64,000 bases of DNA from positions 55,451,457 to 55,515,456 of the forward strand of contig NC_080420.1 in the NCBI RefSeq assembly GCF_029873635.1. Direction: 5' to 3'. The translations under genes were made by a program, and so were the position numbers. Each line of letters begins with the position of its first letter. Position 1 is the stretch's first letter. The stretch is from Malania oleifera. Lineage: Eukaryota > Streptophyta > Magnoliopsida > Santalales > Ximeniaceae. The notes under the pieces are model-generated. The model saw only the letters and a list, made by a program, of their open reading frames with translations, made no database searches and was not told the DNA's origin. This document shows positions 25,166-36,664 of this stretch, in pieces.

Positions 25166-27700
25166 TATATGATAAGGTTAAAGAAAGGATAAAGGAAAGA
25201 AAAAAAAATAAAAGAAAAAGAAAAAGAAAACTTAGTGTTTAAGTTTTCTATTGGAACAAAACAGAGGGAAAGAAGAACATTAAAAACAAAATTTCACGCG
25301 CTGCAGCAGGAAAGAAAGAGAGAGAAAGGGAAAAAAAATTAAATATATTCTCTCCACTCCTCTTCTTCTATGATTTTGCGGCCGATTCTCGCCCAATTGG
25401 AAATCTGAAGATACCACCGAACTCCATTCTTCACCACTGACATATCTACCGAAGTGGATTTGTCGTAGGAGTAGCGTGGACATATCTCCTGGGGTAAGCC
25501 AAATGGGCGATCAGACACCACTGATTACGCACCGAAACTGCGTAATTGGACGTTTAACCCGAGCTTTACGGTTTATATTTTTAATTAAATATCTAAAATT
25601 GTCCAATATTTTAATAAAATGCCAAAATCATCATTCTTGAACTTTATTGCACTATTTATGAAGTTTTGGTAATTTTTTGTCGCAGGAAAATTCCCGGGAA
25701 TCAAAAACGATACCTATTCATATTTTGTGCATAACTTTTCCATCCGAGCTCCGATCAAGACGATTCAAATTTTTGGAGAAATAGAAAAGGATTATCTACA
25801 ACTTTTGTGTTTTGAGTTTTGTGAGATACAGGCTCCAAAAGAGTCAGATTTGCAATGAACAAAGAATGAAAAAAATGAAAAAATATAGCAATTCGGGTTT
25901 CCTATTCAGGTCTAGGGCTTTCCCCCTCTATCCTATTTAACCCTTCTCTTTCTCTTCCTGCATAGGCAGCCCCCATGGCTCCCCATTCTCCTCTTCTCCT
26001 TCCTCTTCTTCTTCTTCTTCTTCTTCTTCTTTAGTTTGTTTTTTTTTTTTGTTCTTTTCAATTCTGCTTCTCTCCCCTTGTCTCTCTTCCTTCCCTTTGT
26101 CTTTCCTCCCTCACTCTCCCCCTTTCCTCTGTTTCTCTTGGCCTCCTCTGCCCTTTTGCAGTATGGCCAGCCTCCTCCACCATCTTCAGCAGTCCCCAAG
26201 CACAGCAGAACACTAGCCGACTCCATAGCAGGACCACCAAAGCGCAGCAGCAACTTCTCCAGCACAGCAGCAACTTCACGGCTCCGTGGATTTGTTTCTC
26301 TCTCTCTCTTTTCCTTTCTTTCTTTCTTTTATTTACTTTTCTTTGAATCTTAGAATATTGAAAAAAGTTTAGTTTTTTTTTAATGTTATTGGAGTTTTCT
26401 TTCTTTTTGTTTAAGTTGAGTAATGTTGAGTATTTCATTATTGTTAAATTAATCTCTTTGTTTATCTAATTGATAGTTATTTTAATTTAGCATTCTTAAT
26501 TAAATTCAGATATTTTTTTTGTCGAAATTCGATTTAGTTAGGGTCTATGATTAGTAAAGGTTGTGTTTTTATTGTGTCCCGTTATTGTTTACGTTTTTTT
26601 AAATTTCCATTGAATTCATGTTTGCATTTAAATTGTGAGTCTTGATTTGATCTCTTAATTGCGCTAAAGGTTCGAATTTTAGTAGGTTCGGTTTTTTTTT
26701 TAGTATGTGTCTAGTTTAGTTTCCATTGTGTGTTTTTAATTCCATATTCTAGGTTGCCATTTTTAATTAACGCGTGTCCTAGTGTTTCCTTAAGTAGACT
26801 AGGGTTCTCATTATTGTTATTTTAATTCCATGTTTAAAGTTTTCATTTTTAGTTAGAATGATCTAGTGTTTCCTTAAGTAGACGTAGGGTTTCTATTCTT
26901 ATTTTCTTTTATTTAGTGCATGTTAATTTTAAGGTTTAAATTGCGTGTCATTTAATTTGTCACAAGTGAAATTGAACCATCTTGAAAAACCCGAATCTGA
27001 ACTGAGTTCAATGCATTTTTAATTTCGATTGGAAGAACGTAAAATCTGAGATTAAACGCATTCCCTGAGGAGACGATCTAGCCCTTGGGCTTAATATTAC
27101 ATGATAGAACTCCTATACTTGGGATAACTTCCGAGCTGCTCATTTTTCGAGTGAGTCAACCACCACGAGAATCTAGGGATGATTCTCTACAAGTCTAGCG
27201 GAGCGAAATTCTCATGGGGTCGTTGTAGGAATAACTCCAAAACTAGGATAAATGGGCTATTTAGAAATTAATTGGTATTTAAGTATTATAAATTAGGAAA
27301 TGTTAAAATAATATTTTATTGGGGTTGATTTGATTGAATCAGGGTTCGGGTGAGCGTCGAGGGTATAAGTTTGGGAGCCCTGCAAGTGTAATTCAGAGAA
27401 TCAGGTAAGGGGGAATAAAATTATATCAGTATTTTATTAAAGTAAACCAGTTATTTATAAGCATACGAAATTTTATTATTTATCTATATAATTTTCAGAA
27501 CAGCCTGATTACTAGGAAAATGATGATTTTGGTTTAAGGTTATATTTGGGATAATTGTTTATGATATTAAATTCGTGTGACATGAGAGTAATTTTTCCTA
27601 ATAAATTGAATATAAATTGTTGTGGCATTTGGGTTTGCATGTGGGGATGTTTGGAATAATTATGACATGATGAATGAATTGTTATGTTTGATTCCTATGT

Positions 27701-27824
27701 GGAAATATATTGATCTGTGGGGATACTGTGTGGAAATGTATTGATCTGTTGGATTACTGTGTGAGAATGTATTAATCTGTTGGATTCCTGTGTGGAAATG
27801 ATTTAATGTGTCTGTGTGAACTAA
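27701..27824 (+). repeat. 31-bp tandem repeat, 4 copies
   Basis: Copies start at 27701, 27732, 27763 and 27794, each with GGAAATGTATTGATCTGTTG or a variant. The field lies inside solo LTR C. Confidence 0.8.
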
Positions 27825-28030
27825 CTGTGTGGTTATTTGTATGCATCTCAATATAACGTTGGCATGAGGAGGTTGTTATATTGCCTAGATGTAAATCATG
27901 ATATGACGTTGGCAGGTCGAGGAGCTTGTCATATTGTTATTTATATGGGGTAGGACATTGGCAGGTCGAGGAGCTTGTTCTACTGATGTACGATGGGTAG
28001 GTCATGGGGATTGGATATTGGTGAATAATG

Positions 28031-28350
28031 GCACCTGTGTAGGCCATGTTATATACCCTGTGTGGGTAGTGGTGCCTGTGTGGGCCATGTTATATCTTGT
28101 GTGGATAATGACGCCTGTGTGGGCCATGTTATATACCATGTGTGGGTAGTGGTGCCTGTGCGGGCCACGTTATATCCTGTGTGGATAATGGCGCCTGTGT
28201 GGGCCATGTTATATACCCTATGTGGGTAGTGGTGCCTGTGTGGGCCATGTTATATCCTGTGTGGATAATGACACCTGTGTGGGCCATGTTATGGACCCTG
28301 TGTGGTTAGTGGTGCCTGTGTGGGCCACATGTAGATAAGAAGTACGTAGG
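28031..28350 (+). repeat. 40-bp tandem repeat, 8 copies, in 80-bp dimers
   Basis: Monomers start exactly every 40 bp (28031, 28071, 28111, 28151, 28191, 28231, 28271, 28311) with a core of GCCTGTGTGGGCCATGTTAT. Odd and even monomers differ consistently (TATACCCTGTGTGGGTAGT versus ATCCTGTGTGGATAATG), so the higher-order unit is 80 bp. There are no unique spacers, so this is a minisatellite and not a CRISPR array. Confidence 0.9.
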
Positions 28351-28530
28351 TGCCTGTGTGGGCCACGTACTGACATGTACGCAGTTGCTCTATGTGGGCC
28401 ACGTACTGAGGACATTGGAAGATGAAGTATGAGATGCATGATTCCTGTGTGGATGTGTTGTGCGCATGTGAATTTAATTATAACATAAAAATAATGGTAT
28501 AGCATATTGTGAATGCATATGTGTGCATGC

Positions 28531-28822
28531 GGCGAGGTAAACAAACCACCGGAGGCTTGCTGAGAAAGGCGAGTGCTCTGCTAGGTAATTTCTTGGTATC
28601 AGTGCAAAAGGATGCTACTTGTATGGGCGGGTAGACATCCCGATCCTCAGAAACCTTCGCCTTTAAAATAATAAAGATGTGTGTACTGGCGGCGAGGTAA
28701 TACTTCACCTAAGGGCTTACTGAGTAAGGTAAGTGCTCTGGTAGGTAGTTTTTAGTACCAGAGTAAAGGGAAGTTACTTGTATGGGCGGGTAATCTTTCC
28801 TATCCTTGGGGACTTTCGCCTG
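28531..28822 (+). repeat. ~160-bp direct duplication in solo LTR C
   Basis: Two diverged copies begin GGCGAGGTAA at 28531 and 28691, and both include ACTTGTATGGGCGGGTA and end with TTCGCCT. Confidence 0.8.
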
Positions 28823-29338
28823 CATAAAAATTATGTACTTGTGCATATTGGATGTGTGTATGATATTAGATGTTAGGGATGTTATTAATAGTATATTTTC
28901 TCAGTTGTTATTGATATTATATGAGAAACAGTTTATTTTGATATGTAAATATTAAAATTCAATTGTCACACACTGTTATAATTTATTTCACCCTTACTGA
29001 GAAGTGTCTCACCCTAGTGGATTAACAATTTTTCAGGTTCTTCTGGAGACCGAGTTTGAAGGCCTAGGATGAGACTGTTTGTGGTAGTTTCTTTTTGGGG
29101 TATTGTGAGATACTGATATATGTATAGATATATTTGTACGAGATTACGTTTTAAATACTAGTTGTGGAGATAGATATTTGGATGTTGTAGTGTTGGTTTT
29201 TCGTTGTTATATAGAACTCTGGTATTTATTTGAGGTTATTTATTATGTTTCGCTGCGTGCATGATAATTATGGTATCAGATGCAGGTGATTGGAACACAT
29301 GGCACCCGGGCCCCACTTGGTGGGTTCGGGGTGTCACA

Positions 29339-30566
29339 CTATATGCTTTGCTATTGAGTGCATAACCTAGGAAAATGCCTTCATCGGATTTAAAATCAAA
29401 TTTTCCTAAGTGTTCATTATCCTTAAGTACAAAGCATTTACAACCAAACATGAGAGTAGGAAATATTAGGCTTACGATTGTTTCATAATTCATAAGGGTT
29501 TTATTAATCGAAGGTCTAATCAACACCCTATTCATAACATAGCATGCAGTATTAATGGCCTCGGCCTAATAATATTTAGGTAAGTTATGCTCATTTAACA
29601 TAGTTTTACCCATTTCTTGTAGTGACCTATTATTTCTTTCTACTACACCATTTTGTTTAGGTGTCCTAGGTGCAGAGAAGTTATGTGATATGCCCTCTAA
29701 GTCACAATATTCCTCTATGCCTTTATTTTTGAATTTCATGCCTCTATCACTCCTTATGTGAGTTATTTTATATCCCTTTTCATTTTGGATTCTCCTACAA
29801 AGTTTGGTGAACTATTCACATGATTCATTTTTATGTGCAAGAAACAACACCCATGTGAATTTAGAAAAGTCATCCACAATTACAAAAGTATAAGATTTAC
29901 CACCAAGACTTTGCACAGAATTAGGTCCAAACAAATCTAGGTGAAGCATCTCTAAAGGTCTAGTAGTAGATATGAATTTCTTTTTCTTAAAACTAGATTT
30001 TGTTTGCTTACCCATTTGACATGCATCACAGATTTTATCCTTACAAAAGACATCTTAGGCAAGTCTTTAACTAATTCTTTTCTAACAAGTTTAGACAATA
30101 AATGCATGCTAGCATGTCCTAGACGCCTATGCCATAACCAACTAGCTTCATTTATAACAGAAAAACATGTTACTTGTTGTGAAACTAAATTATCAAGAGA
30201 GGTAGTATAAACATTTTCATGTCTATCAGCAGTGAAAAGCACTTTGTGATCCATTTTATTTTCTACTATGCATTTGTCATTTTCAAAAGATACTTTGTAT
30301 CCTATGTCACAGGACTGACTTACGCTAAGTAGATTATGCTTCAACCCATCAACTAACAAAATATTGTCAATAGTAAGAGAGAAGTTCTTACCAACCTTAC
30401 CTACCCCAATGATGCGTCTTTTGGCATTGTCGCCAAATGTCACATAGCCTCCATCCTTGGGAATGATTGAAGTGAATTTTCCCTTATCGTCGGTCATGTG
30501 CCATGAGCATCCGCTATCCAAGTACCACCTGTCCTTGGAGGAGGACGACCTTAGGCAAACTTGCAA
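29339..30566 (-). pseudogene. Element G protease and integrase
   Basis: The 30566-29952 stretch has the copia protease motif (WYLDSGCSWHMT, catalytic DSG) and the GAG-pre-integrase motif (WLWHRRLGHASMHLL). Integrase core follows at 30015-29812 (LHLDLFGP...YTFVIVDDFSKFTWV), overlapping in another frame because of a frameshift, and continues at 29535-29344 (GCKCFVLKDNEHLGKFDFKSDEGIFLGY). The downstream part is separated by solo LTR C and resumes at 24974. Confidence 0.88.
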
Positions 30567-30572
30567 AATAAG

Positions 30573-32159
30573 CTAAGTGGTTGATGTTGGTCCCCAAGTT
30601 TTGTTAGGTTTACGGGGGTTAGTAGCCGGATCTCCCTTAACTACCCATACTTTCCTAATTCTAGCATGCTTATTTCTAAGTGGACAATCAAATTGAATGT
30701 GACCAATCTGTTTACATTTAAAGCATCTTAATCTACACTTAGGCTCTTTAGGAGGAATATGAGATTTTGACTCATGTGTAAAGTGTCCTAAGTAAAGATT
30801 AGGTTGTCTAACATTTTCAATACCATTAAAACCACCACCCTCTTTACTTAAGGAGTTTCTTTGGGCACCAAGTAGTTTTTCAAAATTGTTTTTGCCCTCA
30901 GTGAATTTAAAAATGATTTTGGAGTTATCCTCCAATTTCCTTTCAAGCTCAACAACAATGACATCTTTTTTTTTTTTTAAATAGAAGCATGAGAGGTTTT
31001 TGTCATATTAAACAACTTTGATCAATTTTCACATTTCTTTTTCAAATCATTATTTTCTTTGGTCATTTTTCCAAACAATTTAGAAATACGAATATATTCA
31101 AACTGTAATTCCCTAAATGTAGGCATGCAATCACAATCACAATCATCAAATGAACAGTATGAAGACAATGAACTAGAAGGCAATACCTGATCCTCATGTG
31201 CCATCAAGCATAGATTAGTGACCTCCGAGTCACTGTGATCTGATTTTGAGTTGCTGCTACTGAGTTTGTCCCATGAAGTCCCGACCTTCATGGCTTTCTT
31301 CTTTTTCTTAGCCTCCATCTTCAGCAGTGGGCAATCAAGTTTGATGTGCCCCCACCTTGTTGCAATCATAGCATGTAGAAGCATTTGATTTTTCTTTTCT
31401 TTTGCTGGACTCTCCCTTCTCATTAGTAAACTCTCTGTATTTTTTAAAGGGGTTCTAGTTCTTCTTGAAAAAAATTGCTAAATTTTCTAGTTAGCATAGC
31501 CATTTCATCATTAGTGTTAGATTCACTACACTCACTAGATGTGTTAGTGGAAGCTTTCAATGAAGTAACCTTCTTAGTCCTACTATGCTCATTAAGTCTC
31601 TCGTTTATGCTCAATTCATATGTGATCAGGGAACCTATCAATTGATCTAAGGTCATGGTCTTAAGATCTCTACCCTCAGCAATGGCCATAACCTTGGCTT
31701 CCCAAACATGAGGTAAGCCTCTAACGATTTTCTTAATCATCTCATGTGTGGGATAGGTCTTTTCGAATGCATGCAATGAGTTTATGATGTGTGTGAATTT
31801 GGTGTACATGCTCTGAATGGACTCACCTACATTCATCCTAAATCCTCATACTCACTGGTCAACATATCTAGCCCACTATCCTTCACGTCTCTAGTACCCT
31901 CATAACTAACCTCTAACTTATCTCATATTTCTTTTGTGGTAGAACATGCCATAATTCTGTTAAATTCATTCACATAAAGACTACAATATAAAATATTCAT
32001 GGCAGTGGCATTAAGACTAACAACTTTCATATCATCATCATCATACTCATCCTCAGTCTTAGGAACCCTAACTGCACCCTCTATTTTCATAGGGACATAG
32101 TTTCCCTTAGAGACGATCTTCCACACCTTCCAATCAGTATTCTGAAGGTAGATACACAT
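30573..32159 (-). pseudogene. Element G gag
   Basis: Segments at 32159-31923, 31836-31444 (UBN2-type gag: FTHIINSLHAFEKTY...IVRGLPHVWEAKVMAI), 31423-31022 and 30935-30573. The last has a CCHC zinc knuckle (CFKCKQIGHIQFDC). Frameshifts separate the pieces. Confidence 0.85.
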
Positions 32160-32292
32160 CCTCTGTTTCTAGAAGGTGTAATTAACACCACTGAAAATAG
32201 GAGATCGTGTGAAAATGGTCCCTCAGGGAAAGGGGTCACGGTGCTATGAGTTAAATCTGATCTTTTTGCAAAATAACAACTAGTCTATGCAA

Positions 32293-32310
32293 CGTGGCTC
32301 TAATACCAAT
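32293..32310 (-). promoter_or_regulatory. Primer-binding site of element G
   Basis: Minus strand reads ATTGGTATTAGAGCCACG, an initiator tRNA-Met type site, directly beside the 5' LTR end. Confidence 0.85.
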
Positions 32311-34168
32311 TGTTAGCTTTACTGTGATTCCAAGAGGGGGGGTGAATTGGTATTTTGAAATTCAATACCTAGGTGAATGTTCTAACACCAGTGTGTTCAC
32401 AACCTTAAGGACAATCTAGTGCAACTAAAGTAAATATAGCAGAATTTAAATAAAGTAATTTAATTAATGCCACATGCATAAGAAAGCAGTAAAGTAAAAG
32501 TGACACACAAAGATGTTATCGACGTTCAGCCAATTGCCTACGTCCCCGCCTTGGCTAACCAGCACAAGGATTACCACTATAACTTGCTCACTTTAACGGG
32601 TGGAGTGACACCTATACAAACCAGGTCAATTCAAGGGGCTGAACTCAACTGTTACATCGAGTTGGATTACCGCCCCCTCAGGTCACGCCTAGAAACACTC
32701 AGATTTTACAATCAAATGGTACAGATAAAAGTGTTTTCAAGTAAAGAAGATTTGTACCCAAATATGCATAATCACATACGCATCAATAGCGTGGATATAG
32801 TGTAAGCTCAGTGATGCAAGATTTGTTCAATCAGTACTCTACACAGTATAACCAATATGAAGCTTAAAAGTATTCAACACAATACAATTAGTATGATGCA
32901 CAAGAGTATTCAACGCAAGCAAAGTCCTGGAATCTAAATAAGATATTTCAGTAGCACATCAATATTCTAAGTAGGATAAACATATAATCAAACTAGTTCC
33001 AAAGTGGTTTTCCTCAATGAAATAGGCACAATACTAGTTTGAAAAAATAACTTGCTTGTTTGAAAAACCTTTGCACACCAAAAGCAAAGCTCTTGGACAC
33101 TTGCAATGGAATGCAAATATCCTAAGCTTTCTTGGTTTAATGCCACACGAGATTTATAAAGGGAAAATCCGTGGGATAAACCTAAGCTAAACTCTCAAAG
33201 AAATAATCTCAAGTACACATACAAGAGGGAGTATTAGCAAAGAATAATAATCACATAAGCACAAGAGAAACTCTCACACTCTTTGATTTTTGGAATGGAT
33301 GCAAGATATGAGAGTATTTGGATAAGGGAAGATTTTTCAGTAGAGAGAGTTTTTTGTTAATCACTTTTTGATAATTGCTTGCTAATAATGCAAATGAAGA
33401 CATATTCATAGAAAGGTGAAAAAATATAACTATTTGGGATGTAATGGGTAGTATTAAAAAATTTCCAAAGGATTAAAATCCAATTAGCCTGAAATAACCC
33501 TATTTTACTGCGATTTAAATAATTTTAACCGGGCAAGGTTCGGGTGGCTGAACCTCGGTTCGGTCGCCTGATCAGACACTATTCAAAAAGTTTTTCAATT
33601 AAGTTCGGTCGCCCAAATAAAGGTTCGGCAGCCCGAATCAAAGTCAGTAGCCAAGTTGGTGAACAGTCCCTTTCGAAGGGTTCGGGCGCCCGGGGAAGAT
33701 GTGTGCATTTGAGGTTTGGTCACCTGAGGGCTGGTCAACATCTTGACTTTCAAAGTTCGGGCACCCGAGAGGTTTTGTACTCCAAAGTTTTTGTTGCCCG
33801 ACTCCTCCTATCTTGCTTAGATTTGTTCGATTTTAAGCACAATTATAACACACTCATATATTTTATGCAATGTGTGTGAGTGTTGGAGTCTAAGGTCTTG
33901 CTATGGTCTAATTGAGCTTACGCTATATCATGTATGCATGATGTGCAGGTGATAAGCATACAACCACAACCTAGGTTACTATTACAGACCCATATAAATT
34001 TTTACAGACCGATATTAATTACAATTACAAATATAAGTCTTCGTGGTCTTGTAGTTTCTTCAAGTGTCATTCCTTGAGATATTTATTTGAACCTGTATAA
34101 GCACTTGACAATCATCAAATATCAATATTTGTCATTATCAAAATCGGGTGCGATCTATGAGGTTAACA
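32311..34168 (-). repeat. Element G 5' LTR, complete
   Basis: 1858 bp, TGTTAGC...GTTAACA in the plus direction. GGGGGTGAATTGG block at 32338-32350. TTCGGTCGCC-like words at 33538-33790. Immediately right of it, GATATTTTTCTCGAG is the truncated 5' UTR of an exon-1 array unit, so G inserted into that array. Confidence 0.9.
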
Positions 34169-34346
34169 GATATTTTTCTCGAGAAAATTTTTGAATTTTA
34201 GGTTCAAATTTTCTTAAGAAATGGAGCGAGCTTCTTCTTGTTCGGGTTTTAAAAGAGGAATCTGGGTGCTTAGTTGGACAAAGAAAAAAAATAAAAAAAG
34301 GAGACATCAACGTAGAAGTTTTCAAATGTATTTTGATTTGGTTTTG

Positions 34347-34685
34347 AAACTTCTGTAATACATTCGGTGTTCTTCTTCGACAGCTACGTAAAGACTTCTT
34401 CCCATTTTCCCCCAAAAGGTGTGAAAACACTTTTTTTTATAATCAGAGACTCCAGCATCAAGCCGATCCTTCAAATCTTCATGAGCGGCACCAACTCTGG
34501 AAGTTGGAGGACTGAGGGTATCCTCTAGCTTCCAGAGTTGGTGCCGCTCATGAAGATACAAAGGATCAGCCTGAGCCTGGAGTCTCTGGTTATAAAAAAA
34601 AAAGTTTTTCACACCTTTTGAGGGAAAATGGGAAGACGTGTTTACGTAGCCGCCGAAGAAGAACGTCGAATGCATTACAGAAGTA
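34347..34685. repeat. Palindrome (foldback) of array unit 1
   Basis: Two arms of ~165 bp (34347-34511 and 34521-34685) around a ~9-bp loop. Both arms carry AACTTCTGTAAT..CATTCG at the outer end and CCAACTCTGGAAG near the centre, in opposite orientation. RNA from either strand could form a long hairpin. Confidence 0.85.
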
Positions 34686-34873
34686 TCAAATTAGCATCTT
34701 CATTTAAACAACCCCCTCTCCCCCAGTTTGGGGAACCCTGCAAAGAACTAAATGCAACAAAATTTTCAAAGCTTCCTTTCCCTCACTTCTTCCCTTTTTT
34801 TGTTTGTTTGCAAAATTTTCCCAACAACCAAATGGAGACAAATTCTAAAAATATATATAACAAAAAATGGTAC

Positions 34874-35122
34874 CTCTAGGAGCTTCGCAGCATACTTCGA
34901 TATGCCATCGAAGACGAGGACCAACATATCCCTGGTCGATCCCATATCGCGAATTGACTTTCCCAGAACTCGAACGTCCAATAGAAATTCATTGCCATAG
35001 AGAAGACTCACATACACCTCTTTTAGTTTTTGAGATGCCAAAACTCCATTGGGTTCAAAAGATCCAAGAAATACCACCAAAATCAATACTAAAAGCGAAT
35101 TGCACAAATTGGACGGTTTCAT
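34874..35122 (-). pseudogene. IPUT1 exon-1 copy 1 (open)
   Basis: 249 bp, 83 codons, beginning [20 protein letters not shown] and ending AAKLLE, followed by a GT donor as in the functional gene. Against the functional exon it has eight substitutions (P33L, A36V, T39S, D44N, G49D, T60M, S71F, V74I). No later exon of the gene follows on this strand, so it can make at most a signal peptide and the first strand of the GT8 fold. The open frame runs on into intron sequence to 34766. Confidence 0.9.
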
Positions 35123-35312
35123 TGTAATTCAAGTTCAAAATTGTGATAATTTTCTCGAGAAAATTTTTGGGTTTTGGGTCAAAATTTTCTCGAGAAAAGG
35201 AGCGAGCTTCTTCACATTTGGGTTGTAAGAGAAGAATCTAGGTGCCTAGTTGGGTAAATAAAAAAAAAAAAACGTCGTCATGGAAATTTTCAAATGTATT
35301 TTGATTTGGATT

Positions 35313-35665
35313 TGAAACTTCGGTAACACATTCGCTATTCTTCTTGGGTGGCTATGTAAACACTTCTTCCCATTTTCCCTCAAGAGGTGTGAAAACATTT
35401 AAAAAAAAAAAAAAAAACTTAGAGACTCCAGCCTCAGGTCGTTCCTTCGGATCTTCATAAGCGACACCAACTCTGGAAGCTAGAGGATACCCCTAGTCCT
35501 CTAGCTTCTAGAGTTGGTGCCACTCATGAAGATCCGAAGGATCGGTCTAAGGCTAGAGTCACTGAGTTATAAAAAAAAAAAGGTTTCCACACCTTTTGAG
35601 GGAAAATGGGAAGAAGTGTTTATGTAGTCGCCAAAGAAGAACACCAAACGCATTATAGAAGTTCC
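35313..35665. repeat. Palindrome of array unit 2
   Basis: Same foldback as in unit 1, with arms meeting near 35485-35500 (ACCAACTCTGGAAGC...GCTTCTAGAGTTGGT). Confidence 0.8.
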
Positions 35666-35854
35666 AAATCAACATCTTCATTTAAACAACCCTCTCCCCT
35701 TGGCCGGGGGAACCCGCCAAAGAACTGAATGCAACAAAATATTCAAAGCTTCCTTTTCCTCACTTCTTCCCTTTTTTTGCTTGTTCGCAAAACTTTCCCA
35801 ACAATATAATTGAGACATTCTTAAAATATATATATATATAACCAAAAATAGTAC

Positions 35855-36103
35855 CTCCAGGTGCTTCACAACATACTTTGATATGCCATCGGAAACAAGG
35901 ACCAACATATCCCTGGTCAATCCCGTATCGCGAATTGACTTTCCTAGAACTCGAATGCCCAATAGAAATTCATCGCTGTAGAGAAGAGTCACATACACCT
36001 CTTTTGGTTTTTGAGATGCCAAAACTCCATTGGGTTTAAAAGATCCAAAAAAACCCACCAAAATCAATACTAAAAGCGAATTGCACAGATTGGACAGTTT
36101 CAT
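35855..36103 (-). pseudogene. IPUT1 exon-1 copy 2 (open)
   Basis: 249 bp, open for 83 codons with a GT donor at its end. Twelve substitutions against the functional exon (P3L, V17G, L19F, E23K, A36V, G43S, V50I, S62L, V74I, A78V, A79V, L81H). A36V and V74I are shared with copy 1, suggesting the two copies share an ancestor after splitting from the present gene. No downstream exons. The frame continues to 35678. Confidence 0.9.
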
Positions 36104-36296
36104 CGTAATTTAAGGTTTGATTGGGGATAATTTTCCTAAGAAATTTTTTGAATTTTGGGTCCAAATTTTCTCGAGAAAAGAAACGAGCTTCTTTGCGTTT
36201 GGGTTTTAAGAGAGGAATCTGGGTGCCTAGTTGGACAAAGAAAAAAAAATAGGAGGCGTTGACATGGAAATTTTCAAATGTATTTTGATTTGGTTT

Positions 36297-36516
36297 TGAA
36301 ACTTCTGTAATGCGTTCGATGTTCTTCTTTGGTGGTTACGTAAACACTTCTTCCCATTTTTAGAGTTGGTGCCACTTATGAAGATCTGAAGGATTGACCT
36401 GAGATTGGAGTCTCTGGGTTAAAAAAAAAAAAAAGTTTTCACACCTTTTGAGGGAAAATGAGAAGAAGTGTTTACGTAACCACATAAAAGGAACACCGAA
36501 TGCATTACAAAAGTTT
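36297..36516. repeat. Palindrome of array unit 3, left arm partly deleted
   Basis: The left arm stops at about 36360 (CCCATTTTT) and passes directly to the right arm (AGAGTTGGTGCC), losing ~120 bp. This explains the shorter spacing between copies 2 and 3. Confidence 0.8.
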
Positions 36517-36664
36517 CAAATCAGCATCTTCATTTAAACAATCCCCTTCTCCCTATTCAAAGCTTCCTTTCCTTCACTTCTTCCCTTTTCTTGCTTGTTG
36601 GCAAAACTTTCCCAGCAACCAAATTGAGACAAATTCTTAAAACATATATAACCAAAAATAGTAC

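Larger units (their letters stand above)
24975..29338 (+). mobile_element. Solo LTR C: 4.36-kb gypsy-type LTR inserted in element G
   Basis: Begins TGTAACGACCC, ends GGGGTGTCACA and is flanked by a perfect 5-bp duplication CTATA (24970-24974 and 29339-29343), so its ends are exact. It has no gag or pol domains and no second LTR copy. Its first bases (TGTAACGACCCAAA) resemble the outer ends of the A and B LTRs, and the GAAGTGTCTCACCC block at 29001-29014 lies on the plus strand, giving plus orientation. It contains TA and CTT microsatellites (25098-25163; about 26003-26030) and three tandem-repeat fields at 27701-28822. Confidence 0.85.
20681..34168 (-). mobile_element. Element G: SIRE-like Ty1/copia retrotransposon
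   Basis: LTRs at 32311-34168 (5', complete) and 20681-22518 (3', lacking its outer ~130 bp) flank gag, protease, integrase, RT and RNase H in copia order (integrase before RT). A primer-binding site lies at 32293-32310 and a polypurine tract at 22519-22532. A 4.4-kb solo LTR interrupts the integrase-RT region. On the right it abuts the exon-1 array at 34169. SIRE-like assignment is from gag (UBN2-type) and LTR features; stops and frameshifts show it is inactive. Confidence 0.9.

Noticed and set aside
26036..26353. 105-codon ORF with a hydrophobic start and Pro-rich part
   Set aside because: Low-complexity CT-rich sequence inside solo LTR C, with an overlapping antisense ORF of equal length. 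No domain.
28031..28350. Regular 40-bp repeats that could suggest a CRISPR-like array
   Set aside because: The repeats are contiguous with no unique spacers, and lie in a plant LTR. It is a minisatellite.
34322..34675. 117-codon minus-strand ORF in the array
   Set aside because: It reads through the palindrome, and its mirror image is an ORF on the other arm; explained by the inverted repeat.
34766..35122. A complete second IPUT1 gene on the minus strand
   Set aside because: Only exon 1 and part of intron 1 are present; the frame beyond codon 83 is intron sequence, and exons 2-10 are absent on this strand.
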